Positions 26,029 to 35,205 of a DNA stretch of 64,000 bases are shown piece after piece. A program made the position numbers and the translations under genes. Source of the DNA: Epibacterium ulvae (lineage in GTDB: Bacteria > Pseudomonadota > Alphaproteobacteria > Rhodobacterales > Rhodobacteraceae). The notes beneath the pieces were generated by a model. The model ran no database searches, had not been told where the DNA came from, and worked only from the letters and a program-made list of their open reading frames with translations. Every line of letters starts with the position of its first letter. Positions within the stretch are counted from its first letter, which is position 1. The DNA is taken from contig NZ_JAHHIR010000050.1 of the NCBI RefSeq assembly GCF_018678075.1, positions 1 to 64,000 on the forward strand. The letters run 5' to 3'.

Positions 26029-27132
26029 ATGAACATCCACCCCAGCGATATGGCTGAGACCCCGGACCGCGACGCGGCCCAGGCGGCCCTTGAGGTGCTG
26101 CGCCAATGGGCGGCCAGCGCAACGGAGGTGGAAATTGCGCAGCTGGAGCCAGCCGTGGCGCGGCTACTGCCGGATCGCGCGGTTTCTAACTATCCCGATC
26201 TGTCGCGTGACTACCCCGAAGGTTTTGTTGCAGATGCAGAATACCGGGCGACCCTGCCGGATCTGCAAAATGGCCCATCGAGCCTGATCCGGGGGGCCAA
26301 GGAACAGATCCAGCATGTGGGGATCTCAAACTTTCGCCTGCCGATCCGCTTTCACACGCGCGATGGCGGTGACCTGACCCTGGAAACCTCGGTGACGGGT
26401 ACCGTGTCGCTGGACGCCGACAAAAAGGGTATCAACATGTCCCGGATCATGCGGTCGTTCTACAAACACGCGGAAAAGACGTTTTCTTTTCATGTGCTTG
26501 CAGATGCGTTGGATGACTACCTAGCTGATTTGGACAGTCTGGATGCGCGTCTGCAGATGCGGTTTTCCTTCCCGGCCAAGATCAATAGCCTGCGCTCAGG
26601 TCTGAGCGGCTATCAATATTACGACATCGCGCTGGAATTGGTGGATGTCGACAGAGTGCGTCAGATGATCATTCATCTGGACTATGTCTATTCCTCAACC
26701 TGTCCATGTTCGCTGGAATTGTCGGAACATGCGCGCCAGGCACGCGGGCAATTGGCAACGCCGCATTCTCAGCGCTCGGTTGCACGGATTTCGGTGCTGG
26801 CCGACCCGAATGCCAGCATCTTGTGGTTCGAAGATCTGATTGATCACTGTCGCACTGCGGTGCCGACCGAGACCCAGGTGATGGTCAAACGCGAGGACGA
26901 ACAGGCCTTTGCCGAGTTGAACGCCGCCAACCCGATTTTTGTCGAAGATGCCGCCCGGCTGTTCTGTGAAGCGCTCAAAAGCGATTCGCGGATTGCTGAT
27001 TTCCGCATCGTCGCCAGCCATCAGGAAAGCCTGCACAGCCATGATGCGATCAGCGTCCTGACCCAAGGTCCGACCTTTGCCACGCGCAGTTTGGACCCGC
27101 ATCAATTCTCCACCCTTATCCACAAGGGCTGA
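26029..27132 (+). CDS. folE2: GTP cyclohydrolase I type B (FolE2)
   Basis: A 367-residue GTP cyclohydrolase IB that makes 7,8-dihydroneopterin triphosphate for folate and related pathways. The core contains QHVGISNFRLPIRF, then the metal-site Cys region STCPCSLELSEHARQARGQL followed by PHSQRS, and the C-terminal ESLHSHDAIS. The length is longer than many FolE2 proteins because of an about 60-residue N-terminal part. ATG 26029 follows an AAGGGG site. FolE2 can replace the zinc enzyme FolE; no Zur site was recognised upstream. Confidence 0.92.
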   Translation: MNIHPSDMAETPDRDAAQAALEVLRQWAASATEVEIAQLEPAVARLLPDRAVSNYPDLSRDYPEGFVADAEYRATLPDLQNGPSSLIRGAKEQIQHVGISNFRLPIRFHTRDGGDLTLETSVTGTVSLDADKKGINMSRIMRSFYKHAEKTFSFHVLADALDDYLADLDSLDARLQMRFSFPAKINSLRSGLSGYQYYDIALELVDVDRVRQMIIHLDYVYSSTCPCSLELSEHARQARGQLATPHSQRSVARISVLADPNASILWFEDLIDHCRTAVPTETQVMVKREDEQAFAELNAANPIFVEDAARLFCEALKSDSRIADFRIVASHQESLHSHDAISVLTQGPTFATRSLDPHQFSTLIHKG

Positions 27133-27455
27133 TTTCGGCTCGAACTTGCCACGTATTTTATAGTGCGGCGGCTGCGGCTTGTGCACTGGATGATCGTTGC
27201 CACGGGTTTTTCGCCGCAGTGCGGCATTTTTTATGCTGTGTTGCGGCGGATTGCTGTTACCTTCTTCTTAACGCCAAACGCACAGAGGTGCCTTTGGACG
27301 CTGGAGGGTGTGAATGGATCGATCAGCTCTGTCCAAGCTGCGACAATCCAGGTGCGAAAATCGTACCTGCTCTCCTCTTTGTTTCACCATGACTGGAGGC
27401 CCCTGGGGATTGATCTCTGCCATTGGCGGGCCATTAAAGACGTAAGGAGAAGACA
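27133..27455. other. intergenic region after folE2
   Basis: About 320 bases. A terminator-like hairpin (GCCGC-AGT-GCGGC then ATTTTTT) is at 27213-27232. The rest is low in coding signal; an open frame of 98 codons has no ribosome site or motif. The AAGGAGAAGACA ribosome site of the next gene lies at the right edge. Confidence 0.45.
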
Positions 27456-28238
27456 ATGATCCGTTTTCAAATGTTCCCCGAGGATGCGAAAACGCCGCAT
27501 GAATTGGCGGGGTATATGGCGGGCGCCCAAATGAAGTTCTGGCGCGGATTTACCGGGGCTGCATTGCAAGCCCCTGTTGAGCAGGTCAAATACGCTCAAT
27601 CCATCGCACGCTTTTATCAAACCATGTTTGAAACAGGGCCTTTGATGCTGACGGGCCCTGCAACGGACGCGCCCAAGGCATTGATGCCCCCGGCCAAGCC
27701 TGCCGCGAAACCCGCGCCCAAGGCGCCGGCCAAAAAAGCCGCCGCGCCCAAGACCACGCCAAATGCCGCACCCAAGGCGGCACCAGCCCCTGCACCAAAA
27801 GCCGCACCCAAGGTAGAAGCCCCTAAACCGGCAGCCAAACCCGCACCAAAGGCCGCAGCGACCAAGACCGCGACAACCAAGGCAGCCTCTGCCAAGGCCG
27901 CGCCTGCGCCCAAACCGGCACCTGCAGCCAAAGCAGCACCGAAACCTGCGGCCAAACCTGCCGCGCCAAAAGCGGCCCCAAAGCCTGCGGCAACAAAGGC
28001 GGCGCCCAAGGCAACAGTTGCCAAGAAACCTGCAGCTAAACCCGCGCCAGCCAAACCCGCAGCAGCTGCAAATCCGGCTGAGACCTTTATCAGCACTCGT
28101 CGCGAAGAGGCCAAGACCGCCCCTGCAGCGACCGAGGGCACGTCGAAATCTACGCCCACGCGTCGCGCTGCACGTTCGCCGTCCACCCCCCCGGCGATGC
28201 CTGCAACAAAAGCGGACACTGGCAACAGTTCGGATTGA
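27456..28238 (+). CDS. Ala/Lys/Pro-rich low-complexity protein, phasin-like N-terminus
   Basis: A 260-residue protein. The first about 70 residues form an amphipathic stretch (ELAGYMAGAQMKFWRGFTGA) that resembles phasins, which coat polyhydroxyalkanoate granules. Residues about 75-210 are an irregular repeat of KPAAKPA and KAAPKPA units, like the disordered tails of histone H1-like or PhaF proteins. The C-terminus is Ser/Thr/Arg-rich. Together they suggest a granule or nucleoid-associated protein, but this is inference. A strong AAGGAG site precedes the ATG. The repeat region is recombination-prone, so its length probably differs among strains. Confidence 0.75.
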   Translation: MIRFQMFPEDAKTPHELAGYMAGAQMKFWRGFTGAALQAPVEQVKYAQSIARFYQTMFETGPLMLTGPATDAPKALMPPAKPAAKPAPKAPAKKAAAPKTTPNAAPKAAPAPAPKAAPKVEAPKPAAKPAPKAAATKTATTKAASAKAAPAPKPAPAAKAAPKPAAKPAAPKAAPKPAATKAAPKATVAKKPAAKPAPAKPAAAANPAETFISTRREEAKTAPAATEGTSKSTPTRRAARSPSTPPAMPATKADTGNSSD

Positions 28239-28310
28239 TCCCCGGAACTCAGCTCCTGTGATTAATCAGTGGGTTGACAGAAAGAGCGCGCAGCGCCAAC
28301 GCTGCGCCTC

Positions 28311-29759
28311 ATGTTAGATCTACGTCCTATTGGATATGTCGTCGGCCTTTTGGTCGGCATTCTGGGCTGCACAATGCTGTTTCCACTGTTGGTCGATTTG
28401 ATCGACGGGCAGGGGCATTGGCCTGTGTTCCTAGAAAGCGCGATTGTCACCATTCTGGCCGGCGGGCTATTGGCGCTGTCTTGTGCCAATGGCGTAGGGC
28501 AAGGGTTGGATATTCGCCAGACCTTCATGTTGACCACCGGCGTATGGGCGGCGCTGCCGATCTTTGGCGCAATCCCATTGATGCTGGGGGAGACGGATCT
28601 GCGGTTTGTCGATGCGTTTTTCGAAGCCATGTCGGGGCTGACCACCACGGGGTCAACTATCCTGTCAGGGCTTGAGTCGCTGCCGCGCGGGATCTTGTTG
28701 TGGCGGGCCATCCTGCAATGGTTGGGCGGGATCGGCATTATTGTTGTTGCGATGGTTTTCCTGCCCGAGCTGCGAGTGGGGGGCATGCAAATCTTCCGCT
28801 CTGAAGCTTTTGATACGATGGGGAAAATCCTGCCGCGCGCGCAGGCGATCGCGCGCCAGATCTCAATGATTTATGTCGGGATTACCGTTGCATGTGCCGT
28901 GGTTTATGGCGCCCTTGGGATGACCCCTTTTGATGCGATCTGTCATGCGATGACGACCACTGCGACCGGTGGTTTTGCCAATTACGACGCCTCGTTTGGC
29001 GCGTTTTCCGGGCCGGCTGAATATGCGGCCTCTGTTTTCATGATCCTCGCGGCGCTGCCATTCGTGCGGTATGTGCAGATGGTCAATGGTCAGACGAGCC
29101 CCATTTTTCAAGACGCTCAAGTGCGGGCCTTTTTGACAATTATCGTGCTGCTGGTAGCGGTCACAACTGCAGTGCTGGTCACCGTCTTTCCGCACCATCC
29201 TGAACAAGCGGTGCGCGAGGCATTGTTCAACATCACCTCGATCATCTCAGGCACCGGATACGCCAGTGTTGATTATATGAGCTGGGGCAATTTCCTGGTC
29301 ATGGTGTTCTTTTTCATCGGTCTGATCGGCGGCTGTGCGGGGTCCACAGCATGTTCGGTCAAAATCTTCCGCTATCAGCTGCTTATCGCCTCGGTTCGGG
29401 TGCAAATTCAAAAGATCCGCTCCCCACACGGGGTGTTTTTTCCGCGCTATGAGGGGCGGCCGGTGGGGCAGGATGTTCTCAGCTCGGTTATTTCCTTTTT
29501 CATGTTCTTCATCCTGACACTGGGTGTTGTGGCCTGGCTCTTGGCGCTGACGGGGCTGGATTTTGTCACTGCAGTCTCGGGCGCGGCGACGGCAGTGGCC
29601 AATATTGGCCCCGGTCTGGGCGATGTGATTGGCCCGGCTGGCAATTTTGCGCCGCTCAATGACACGGCTAAGTGGATCCTGATCGTGGCCATGCTGATCG
29701 GACGTCTGGAATTGCTGGCTGTCTACGCGATGTTGACCGTCCGGTTCTGGCGTTCCTGA
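28311..29759 (+). CDS. trkH: TrkH-family potassium uptake protein
   Basis: A 482-residue membrane protein with about ten helices and four selectivity-filter-like loops of the SKT family: AMSGLTTTGSTIL, ATGGFANYDASFG, ISGTGYASVDYM and SGAATAVANIGPGLG. It is the channel-like subunit that imports potassium with the cytoplasmic TrkA, which is not in the window. The C-terminal LELLAVYAMLTVRFWRS is typical. It lies 72 bases after the AKP-rich gene. Confidence 0.92.
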   Translation: MLDLRPIGYVVGLLVGILGCTMLFPLLVDLIDGQGHWPVFLESAIVTILAGGLLALSCANGVGQGLDIRQTFMLTTGVWAALPIFGAIPLMLGETDLRFVDAFFEAMSGLTTTGSTILSGLESLPRGILLWRAILQWLGGIGIIVVAMVFLPELRVGGMQIFRSEAFDTMGKILPRAQAIARQISMIYVGITVACAVVYGALGMTPFDAICHAMTTTATGGFANYDASFGAFSGPAEYAASVFMILAALPFVRYVQMVNGQTSPIFQDAQVRAFLTIIVLLVAVTTAVLVTVFPHHPEQAVREALFNITSIISGTGYASVDYMSWGNFLVMVFFFIGLIGGCAGSTACSVKIFRYQLLIASVRVQIQKIRSPHGVFFPRYEGRPVGQDVLSSVISFFMFFILTLGVVAWLLALTGLDFVTAVSGAATAVANIGPGLGDVIGPAGNFAPLNDTAKWILIVAMLIGRLELLAVYAMLTVRFWRS

Positions 29760-29772
29760 TGACGCTGAGCCA

Positions 29773-29792
29773 CCTTGAAAACAAGGCTTTTT
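29773..29792 (+). terminator. candidate terminator of trkH
   Basis: Short stem CCTTG / CAAGG with an AAAA loop, followed by CTTTTT, 13 bases after the trkH stop. Confidence 0.5.
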
Positions 29793-29892
29793 CCCGATTG
29801 TATCGCTACAATTTGCATTGCTTGCGCTTGAATTGTACCGGGTTTAAAGACGCGCGATACTTTTAACTGAGAGCGCACGGGAGGTTTATCCA

Positions 29893-31128
29893 ATGCCCGT
29901 TCTTGTGATGAAATTTGGCGGGACATCCGTCGCCAATCTGGACCGCATCCGCCGCGCCGCCAAACGCGTCGGCGTTGAGGTGGCAAAAGGCTATGACGTC
30001 ATCGTCATCGTCTCGGCCATGTCCGGGAAAACGAACGAGCTGGTGGGTTGGGTTGGCGAGACGTCACCCTTGTATGATGCGCGTGAATATGACGCCGTCG
30101 TGTCCTCGGGCGAGAATGTCACCGCCGGTCTGATGGCGCTGACCCTGCAAGAGATGGGCGTTCCTGCTCGCAGCTGGCAGGGCTGGCAGGTGCCGCTCAA
30201 GACCAATTCCGCACACAGCCAGGCCCGGATCGAAGAGATCCCGACCGAAAATATCAGCACCAAATTTGGCGAAGGTATGAAAGTCGCAGTTGTTGCAGGC
30301 TTCCAGGGTATCAGCCCTGAGGGTCGCATTACAACGCTGGGCCGAGGCGGGTCTGATACCACTGCGGTGGCCTTTGCGGCGTCCTTTGATGCGGAGCGCT
30401 GTGACATCTATACCGATGTCGATGGCGTCTACACAACCGACCCCCGTATCTGCGCCAAAGCGCGTAAGCTGGACAAAATCGCGTTTGAAGAGATGCTGGA
30501 GCTTGCATCCCTGGGCGCAAAAGTCCTGCAAACACGCTCGGTTGAGCTGGCGATGCGCTTTAAGGTGAAACTGCGCGTCCTTTCAAGTTTTGAAGAACAA
30601 TCCGACGAGGCCGGCACCCTGGTCTGCGACGAGGAGGAAATCATGGAATCCAATGTTGTAAACGGCGTCGCCTATTCCCGTGACGAAGCCAAAATGACCC
30701 TGATCTCGGTTGCGGACCGTCCGGGGATTGCTGCCACGATTTTCGGCTCGTTGTCCGAGTCAGGCGTGAATGTGGATATGATCATCCAGAACATTTCCGA
30801 AGATGGCCGCACGGATATGACCTTCTCTTGCCCCACGGACCAGGTGGCCCGTGCAGAGCAGGCGCTGGTTGCCATCAAGGAGCAAGGCGATCTGAATTAC
30901 GCCGAGCTGGTTGCCGACACGGACGTGGCAAAGGTTTCGGTTGTGGGCATCGGCATGCGTTCGCAGTCTGGTGTTGCCGCTAAAATGTTCAAAGTTCTGT
31001 CTGACGAAGGCATCAACATTCAGGTCATCACCACATCCGAGATTAAGATCTCGGTCCTGATCGACCGTAAGTACATGGAGCTGGCAGTGCAGGCATTGCA
31101 CGACGCTTTTGAGCTCGACAAGGCCTGA
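29893..31128 (+). CDS. lysC: aspartate kinase
   Basis: A 411-residue aspartokinase that starts the lysine, threonine and methionine pathway by phosphorylating aspartate. The N-terminal kinase motif KFGGTSVAN is at residues about 7-15. GRGGSDTTAVA binds ATP, and DVDGVYTTDPR binds the substrate. Two ACT domains (about 270-410) give feedback control, probably by lysine and threonine. A GGGAGG site precedes the ATG. It is followed by ptsP, a conserved pairing in this group. Confidence 0.95.
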   Translation: MPVLVMKFGGTSVANLDRIRRAAKRVGVEVAKGYDVIVIVSAMSGKTNELVGWVGETSPLYDAREYDAVVSSGENVTAGLMALTLQEMGVPARSWQGWQVPLKTNSAHSQARIEEIPTENISTKFGEGMKVAVVAGFQGISPEGRITTLGRGGSDTTAVAFAASFDAERCDIYTDVDGVYTTDPRICAKARKLDKIAFEEMLELASLGAKVLQTRSVELAMRFKVKLRVLSSFEEQSDEAGTLVCDEEEIMESNVVNGVAYSRDEAKMTLISVADRPGIAATIFGSLSESGVNVDMIIQNISEDGRTDMTFSCPTDQVARAEQALVAIKEQGDLNYAELVADTDVAKVSVVGIGMRSQSGVAAKMFKVLSDEGINIQVITTSEIKISVLIDRKYMELAVQALHDAFELDKA

Positions 31129-31152
31129 TCCTAGCATCAGATGTTATGAACA

Positions 31153-31186
31153 TGACCCCCGCCTGTCCAAGGCGGGGGTTTTTGTT
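31153..31186 (+). terminator. terminator of lysC
   Basis: Stem ACCCCCGCCT / AAGGCGGGGGT with a short loop and a T run (GTTTTTG). Confidence 0.9.
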
Positions 31187-31270
31187 TGTGCGCTTTCGTG
31201 GTCGCTGCAAAGTCTAGGACGGGTGACAGGGCCAGCCTGGCGGGATTTTGGTGAAACCCGGAGGGGTAGT

Positions 31271-31447
31271 ATGGAAGTTCAGATATCCCGCAGATGCTGC
31301 AAAGCGGCGAGGAAACTGCTTGCATCCAACCTCTCTCACTCGCACATTGTACCCGGCTTTGCCCAAAGCTGTAGCATGGGCAAGGTGTGGAGGAGAAACT
31401 ACAGCGTTTTCATTTGCGCATTTCACATGGGCAGCTTTATGGCCTAA
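31271..31447 (+). CDS. possible small basic protein upstream of ptsP
   Basis: A 58-codon frame with a strong ribosome site (GGAGGGG, four bases before the ATG). The product is basic and Cys-rich (RRCCKAARK), with no recognised motif. The only support is the ribosome site. It could be a leader peptide or chance. It lies in an otherwise empty stretch of about 300 bases between lysC and ptsP. Confidence 0.2.
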   Translation: MEVQISRRCCKAARKLLASNLSHSHIVPGFAQSCSMGKVWRRNYSVFICAFHMGSFMA

Positions 31448-31484
31448 TAGGCTGTAAAGAATATGAATCCTGGAAAGGGTGTTT

Positions 31485-33725
31485 ATGTCTGAGGCAACAG
31501 AATCCGAAAGTCGCAGGCTGCTTGGTCGTCTGCGTGAGGCTCTGGCTGGCGATGACGCTGGTCAGGCACGACTTGATAAGATCACCCATTTGATTGGCGA
31601 CAGCATCGGCACCGAAGTGTGCTCGATCTATTTGTTCCGCGATGCAGAGACTTTGGAGCTCTGTGCAACCCAGGGCCTAAATCCGGAATCCGTGCACGAA
31701 AGCCGTCTGCGGATCGGAGAGGGGCTAGTTGGACGCGTGGCCAAGACCGGTAAGGTGGTCAATACGCCCGATGCCCCCAATGCCAAAGGCTTCCGTTACA
31801 TGCCGGAAACCGGCGAGGAACGCTATTCCTCGTTCCTGGGGATACCGGTGCAGCGTCTGGGAGAGATGCTGGGTGTTCTGGTCGTACAGTCCAAAGACGC
31901 ACGCGAGTTTTCGGCCGATGCGGTCTATGCGCTGGAAGTCGTCGCGATGGTTCTGGCAGAGATGACAGAGCTGGGCGCCTTTGTCGGGGAAGGCGCGGCT
32001 TTGTCGCCTTTGCACCAGAAACCGGTGATGATCAAAGGGGTCGTCGCCCAGGAAGGTATCGCCGAAGGTCATATCTGGCTGCATGAACCCCGCGTCGTGG
32101 TGACCAACCCTATTGCTGATGATCCCCATCGCGAACGGGAACGGTTGAGCGATGCGGTGGACGCGCTGCGCGTCAGCGTCGATGAGATGCTTGAGATGTC
32201 CAAGAACGGTGACAAGGAGCAGCTGCAAGTCCTTGAAGCTTACCGGATGTTCGCCAACTCCAAAGGCTGGATGCGCCGGATGGAAGAGGATATCGCGCGC
32301 GGCCTGAGCGCCGAAGCGGCGGTTGAAAAAGAACAATCCCTTGCACGGGCGCGGATGGGTCAAGTGCAGGATGCGTATTTGCGGGAACGGTTGAGCGATC
32401 TTGACGATCTGTCCAACCGCCTCCTGCGCAACCTGACCGGACAGGGCAGCGAAACCGGGGCAGAAATGCCTGCCGATCCTATTTTGGTGGCCCGTAACAT
32501 CGGACCTGGCGATCTGCTGGGCTATGGTCGCGCTCTCAAAGGGATCGTGCTGGAAGAAGGGGCCGTTGGCTCCCACGCGGCGATTGTGGCGCGTGCTCTG
32601 GCCATTCCTTTGGTCGTGCAGGCCAAGCGGATCACCACAGAGGCGTTGAATGGCGACTATGTGGTTGTCGACGGCGCAGAGGCACATGTGCATCTGCGGC
32701 CAGACGACAATGTGACCGGCGCGCTGCGTGACAAAATGGCGATGCAGGCCAAGGCACAAGAACGCTATGCCTCGATCCGCACCAAACCTGCGGTGACCAA
32801 GGATGGTGAGCGGGTCAAATTGATGATGAACGCGGGCCTTCTGGCGGATCTTCCGTCGCTGGAAGGGTCAGGTGCCGAAGGGGTGGGGCTGTTCCGTACC
32901 GAATTGCAATTCCTGGCACGCAGTCAAATGCCACGCCGCGGGGATCTGGTGGCGCAATACGAGCGGGTTCTGGATGCCTCCCAAGGCAAACGCGTGGTGT
33001 TTCGGACGCTGGATATCGGGTCGGACAAGGTCCTGCCCTATATGAAACCCACTGACGAGCCGAACCCGGCAATGGGCTGGCGCGCCATTCGGGTCGGGTT
33101 GGAAAAGCCGGGGATGATGCGGATGCAGTTGCAGGCGATGTTGCGCGCTGCAAAAGGGCGTCCCCTGACCATTATGTTCCCGTTTATCGCGCAAGCTGAT
33201 GAGTTTCGTCAGGCTCGGGCCGAGGTCGACAAGACCGTTGAACGGGAACGTCGCCTTGGCCACGTGTTGCCAGAGCGGCTGGAAGTGGGCGCTATGCTTG
33301 AGACACCGTCGCTCGCCTTCTCGCCGCAGAAGTTCTTTGACGAGGTCGATTTCCTGTCGATCGGTGGCAACGACCTGAAGCAGTTCTTCTTTGCCGCTGA
33401 CCGCGAAAACGAACGTGTGCGTAATCGGTTTGACACGCTGAACGTCAGCTTCCTGAGCTTTATCGAGCGCATTGTTGAACGGTGCCAGATCTCCAGCACG
33501 CCGCTAAGCTTTTGTGGAGAGGACGCGGGCCGCCCGGTGGAGGCCGTCTGCCTGGCCGCGATGGGCCTGCGGTCGCTGTCGATGCGCCCTGCATCAATTG
33601 GCCCGGTTAAGTCCTTGCTGACAAAGGTCGATCTGGACGAGCTGCGTGCGATCATCGCAGGTGCCCGGCACCGGGGCGTGCAAACGGTGCGCCCCACAGT
33701 GATGGACTATCTTCGTGATCTTTAA
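31485..33725 (+). CDS. ptsP: phosphoenolpyruvate--protein phosphotransferase (PTS-Ntr enzyme I)
   Basis: A 746-residue EINtr. The N-terminal GAF domain (about 25-165, GTEVCSIYLFRDAETLELC) senses nitrogen or carbon signals such as glutamine. The PTS EI domain follows, with the phospho-His in GAVGSHAAIVARALAIP, then the TIM-barrel PEP site (GVGLFRTELQFL, SIGGNDLKQFFFAADREN) and the Cys in LSFCGEDAGRP. It phosphorylates NPr (PtsO) in the regulatory PTS; that gene is not in this window. ATG 31485 follows GGAAAGG. Confidence 0.93.
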   Translation: MSEATESESRRLLGRLREALAGDDAGQARLDKITHLIGDSIGTEVCSIYLFRDAETLELCATQGLNPESVHESRLRIGEGLVGRVAKTGKVVNTPDAPNAKGFRYMPETGEERYSSFLGIPVQRLGEMLGVLVVQSKDAREFSADAVYALEVVAMVLAEMTELGAFVGEGAALSPLHQKPVMIKGVVAQEGIAEGHIWLHEPRVVVTNPIADDPHRERERLSDAVDALRVSVDEMLEMSKNGDKEQLQVLEAYRMFANSKGWMRRMEEDIARGLSAEAAVEKEQSLARARMGQVQDAYLRERLSDLDDLSNRLLRNLTGQGSETGAEMPADPILVARNIGPGDLLGYGRALKGIVLEEGAVGSHAAIVARALAIPLVVQAKRITTEALNGDYVVVDGAEAHVHLRPDDNVTGALRDKMAMQAKAQERYASIRTKPAVTKDGERVKLMMNAGLLADLPSLEGSGAEGVGLFRTELQFLARSQMPRRGDLVAQYERVLDASQGKRVVFRTLDIGSDKVLPYMKPTDEPNPAMGWRAIRVGLEKPGMMRMQLQAMLRAAKGRPLTIMFPFIAQADEFRQARAEVDKTVERERRLGHVLPERLEVGAMLETPSLAFSPQKFFDEVDFLSIGGNDLKQFFFAADRENERVRNRFDTLNVSFLSFIERIVERCQISSTPLSFCGEDAGRPVEAVCLAAMGLRSLSMRPASIGPVKSLLTKVDLDELRAIIAGARHRGVQTVRPTVMDYLRDL

Positions 33726-33761
33726 ATGCGGTTTTGGCCCTGCTGCAACCTGAAACCTATC

Positions 33762-33798
33762 CAAAACGCCCCGTTTTACAGGGTGTTTTTGGTTTTTG
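33762..33798 (+). terminator. terminator of ptsP
   Basis: Stem AAACGCCC / GGGTGTTT (one G-U pair) with an eight-base loop, followed by TTGGTTTTT, about 37 bases after the ptsP stop. Confidence 0.7.
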
Positions 33799-34287
33799 TC
33801 GCTGATGTATTTCGACTAATTTAGCGCCATTTCTTTTGGATATTGGGTATTACTTGAGGATATTCAACAATTTTGGACCAAGAACGTTCTATCCACCACT
33901 TAATCCACAGGAACAAGCAGGGCTAACCTTCAACTCTGTCGTCAATCCGCAGACGTCACCGCGGAGTTGGTGCAGGATTCGTTCAATGATAGGCAAGGTA
34001 GAAACAGGATGGACCAAGGTCATCCACAATAAGTAGAGGCATTAACACACTAGAAAGATTTGCTGTTACCAACTTACCCACAGACCGCTGAGGCGCGTTG
34101 TGGGTGGAATTTTAGGTTGGAACGGCGTCTTTCCTAAATTTTAAGGGCGCAAAGGTTAACAGGGCCTTAACGCGTGGTGTTTCCTGTGTGTGATTAGGAA
34201 AACTTGAGGCCCCAAAATGGCTTGTCTCACAAACGTCACCTGGACGCGGTAGAGGGGAGCGGTGTTTTCCTGCCGGAGTCTACCGAT
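33799..34287. other. AT-rich intergenic region with DnaA-box-like sites
   Basis: About 490 bases with lower GC than the neighbours. Three sites differ by one base from TTATCCACA and lie in the same orientation: TAATCCACA (33901-33909), TCATCCACA (34020-34028) and TTACCCACA (34074-34082). Weaker matches such as CTATCCACC also occur. No coding frame is convincing: a 66-codon frame at 33836 has no ribosome site. The sites could bind DnaA in a regulatory or origin-like manner, or be chance. Confidence 0.35.
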
Positions 34288-35136
34288 ATGTCCCTGCCGC
34301 CGTTAAAAGAATTCCTTGCTGACAAATCCTGGACCGGCTGCGCCATCGCGCATCGTGGGGCTTGGCACGATACGGCGGAAAACTCGCTGCGGGCGGTTGA
34401 TGATGCGCTGGCGGTGGGATGCCAATATGTCGAGATTGATGTGCAAGAGACCATCGACGGGGTGCCATTTTGCCTCCACGATATCTCACTGCTGCGCACC
34501 ACGGCGCGCGCGGTGAATGCGGCTGCGCACCAATGGCCGCAGATTGCGGAGACGCCGTTGTTGATGGGCTTGGGCGGTGCACATGCCGGGCAGAGCGACC
34601 AGACACTGCCGAGCCTGGACGCGATGCTGGATCACTGCAAGGGGCGCGCCTATGTGGATCTGGATGTGAAACGCCCCCACCAACTGCCCCGCATTGCAGA
34701 GGCGCTGCGTCGCACGGACAGTGGCTCTCAGGTGAACCTCAAGATGTGGGTCCACGGGCGGGCCGACCTGGATTTCGCCCTGTCGATCCAGGATACGTTG
34801 GGCACGATCTTGAAACCTATTGTGTTGATCGATCGCAGCAATATCGATCACATGCTTGAGGTTATTCGCAAGCTGGACGCGCCGGTGGTCGAAGCAAATT
34901 TTGATTGTTGGGACAGCGTGCTGCGTCTGTCGGATGCCGCATGGTCCGAAGGGCGCGATATCTTTGTGAATACGTTAGATGAGGCGCGGTCGACCTTTGT
35001 GATGGACAGCGGCGCGTTGTGCGATCCGCGTGGGACGTGGGGCGCCTTGTTGGATGCGGGGGTGCGCATGTTGCAGACGGATGAGCCCGATGCGCTGTGT
35101 TCCTATCTCAAGATCCACCGCAAAGCGAACGGCTAG
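34288..35136 (+). CDS. ugpQ: glycerophosphodiester phosphodiesterase
   Basis: A 282-residue GDPD-family enzyme that hydrolyses glycerophosphodiesters to glycerol-3-phosphate and an alcohol. The catalytic signature is IAHRGAWHDTAENS, then YVEIDVQETIDG, then PFCLHD (His, Arg, Glu, Asp and His metal/catalytic residues). The C-terminal LDAGVRMLQTDEP is typical. ATG 34288 is chosen because the frame upstream has no family match. No signal peptide, so it is cytosolic. Phosphate or lipid recycling is the expected role. Confidence 0.88.
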   Translation: MSLPPLKEFLADKSWTGCAIAHRGAWHDTAENSLRAVDDALAVGCQYVEIDVQETIDGVPFCLHDISLLRTTARAVNAAAHQWPQIAETPLLMGLGGAHAGQSDQTLPSLDAMLDHCKGRAYVDLDVKRPHQLPRIAEALRRTDSGSQVNLKMWVHGRADLDFALSIQDTLGTILKPIVLIDRSNIDHMLEVIRKLDAPVVEANFDCWDSVLRLSDAAWSEGRDIFVNTLDEARSTFVMDSGALCDPRGTWGALLDAGVRMLQTDEPDALCSYLKIHRKANG

Positions 35137-35205
35137 ACATGAAATGCGCGCGGCAATCGCTTGCCACGCACCTCCGCTTTCCCAAGCGTTGTCGATCTGG
35201 CGGGA

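Noticed and set aside
27617-28225. Ala/Gly/Leu-rich 202-codon frame on the minus strand
   Set aside because: Antisense of the repeated AKP-rich gene; the apparent membrane-like pattern is a result of the repeats.
29760-29892. Possible lysine or other riboswitch before lysC
   Set aside because: The leader is only 133 bases and shows no known aptamer motif.
33836-34036. 66-codon frame in the ptsP-ugpQ gap
   Set aside because: No ribosome site, no motif, and atypical codon pattern.
34204-34287. In-frame extension of the glycerophosphodiesterase
   Set aside because: No homology to the family; ATG 34288 gives the standard start.
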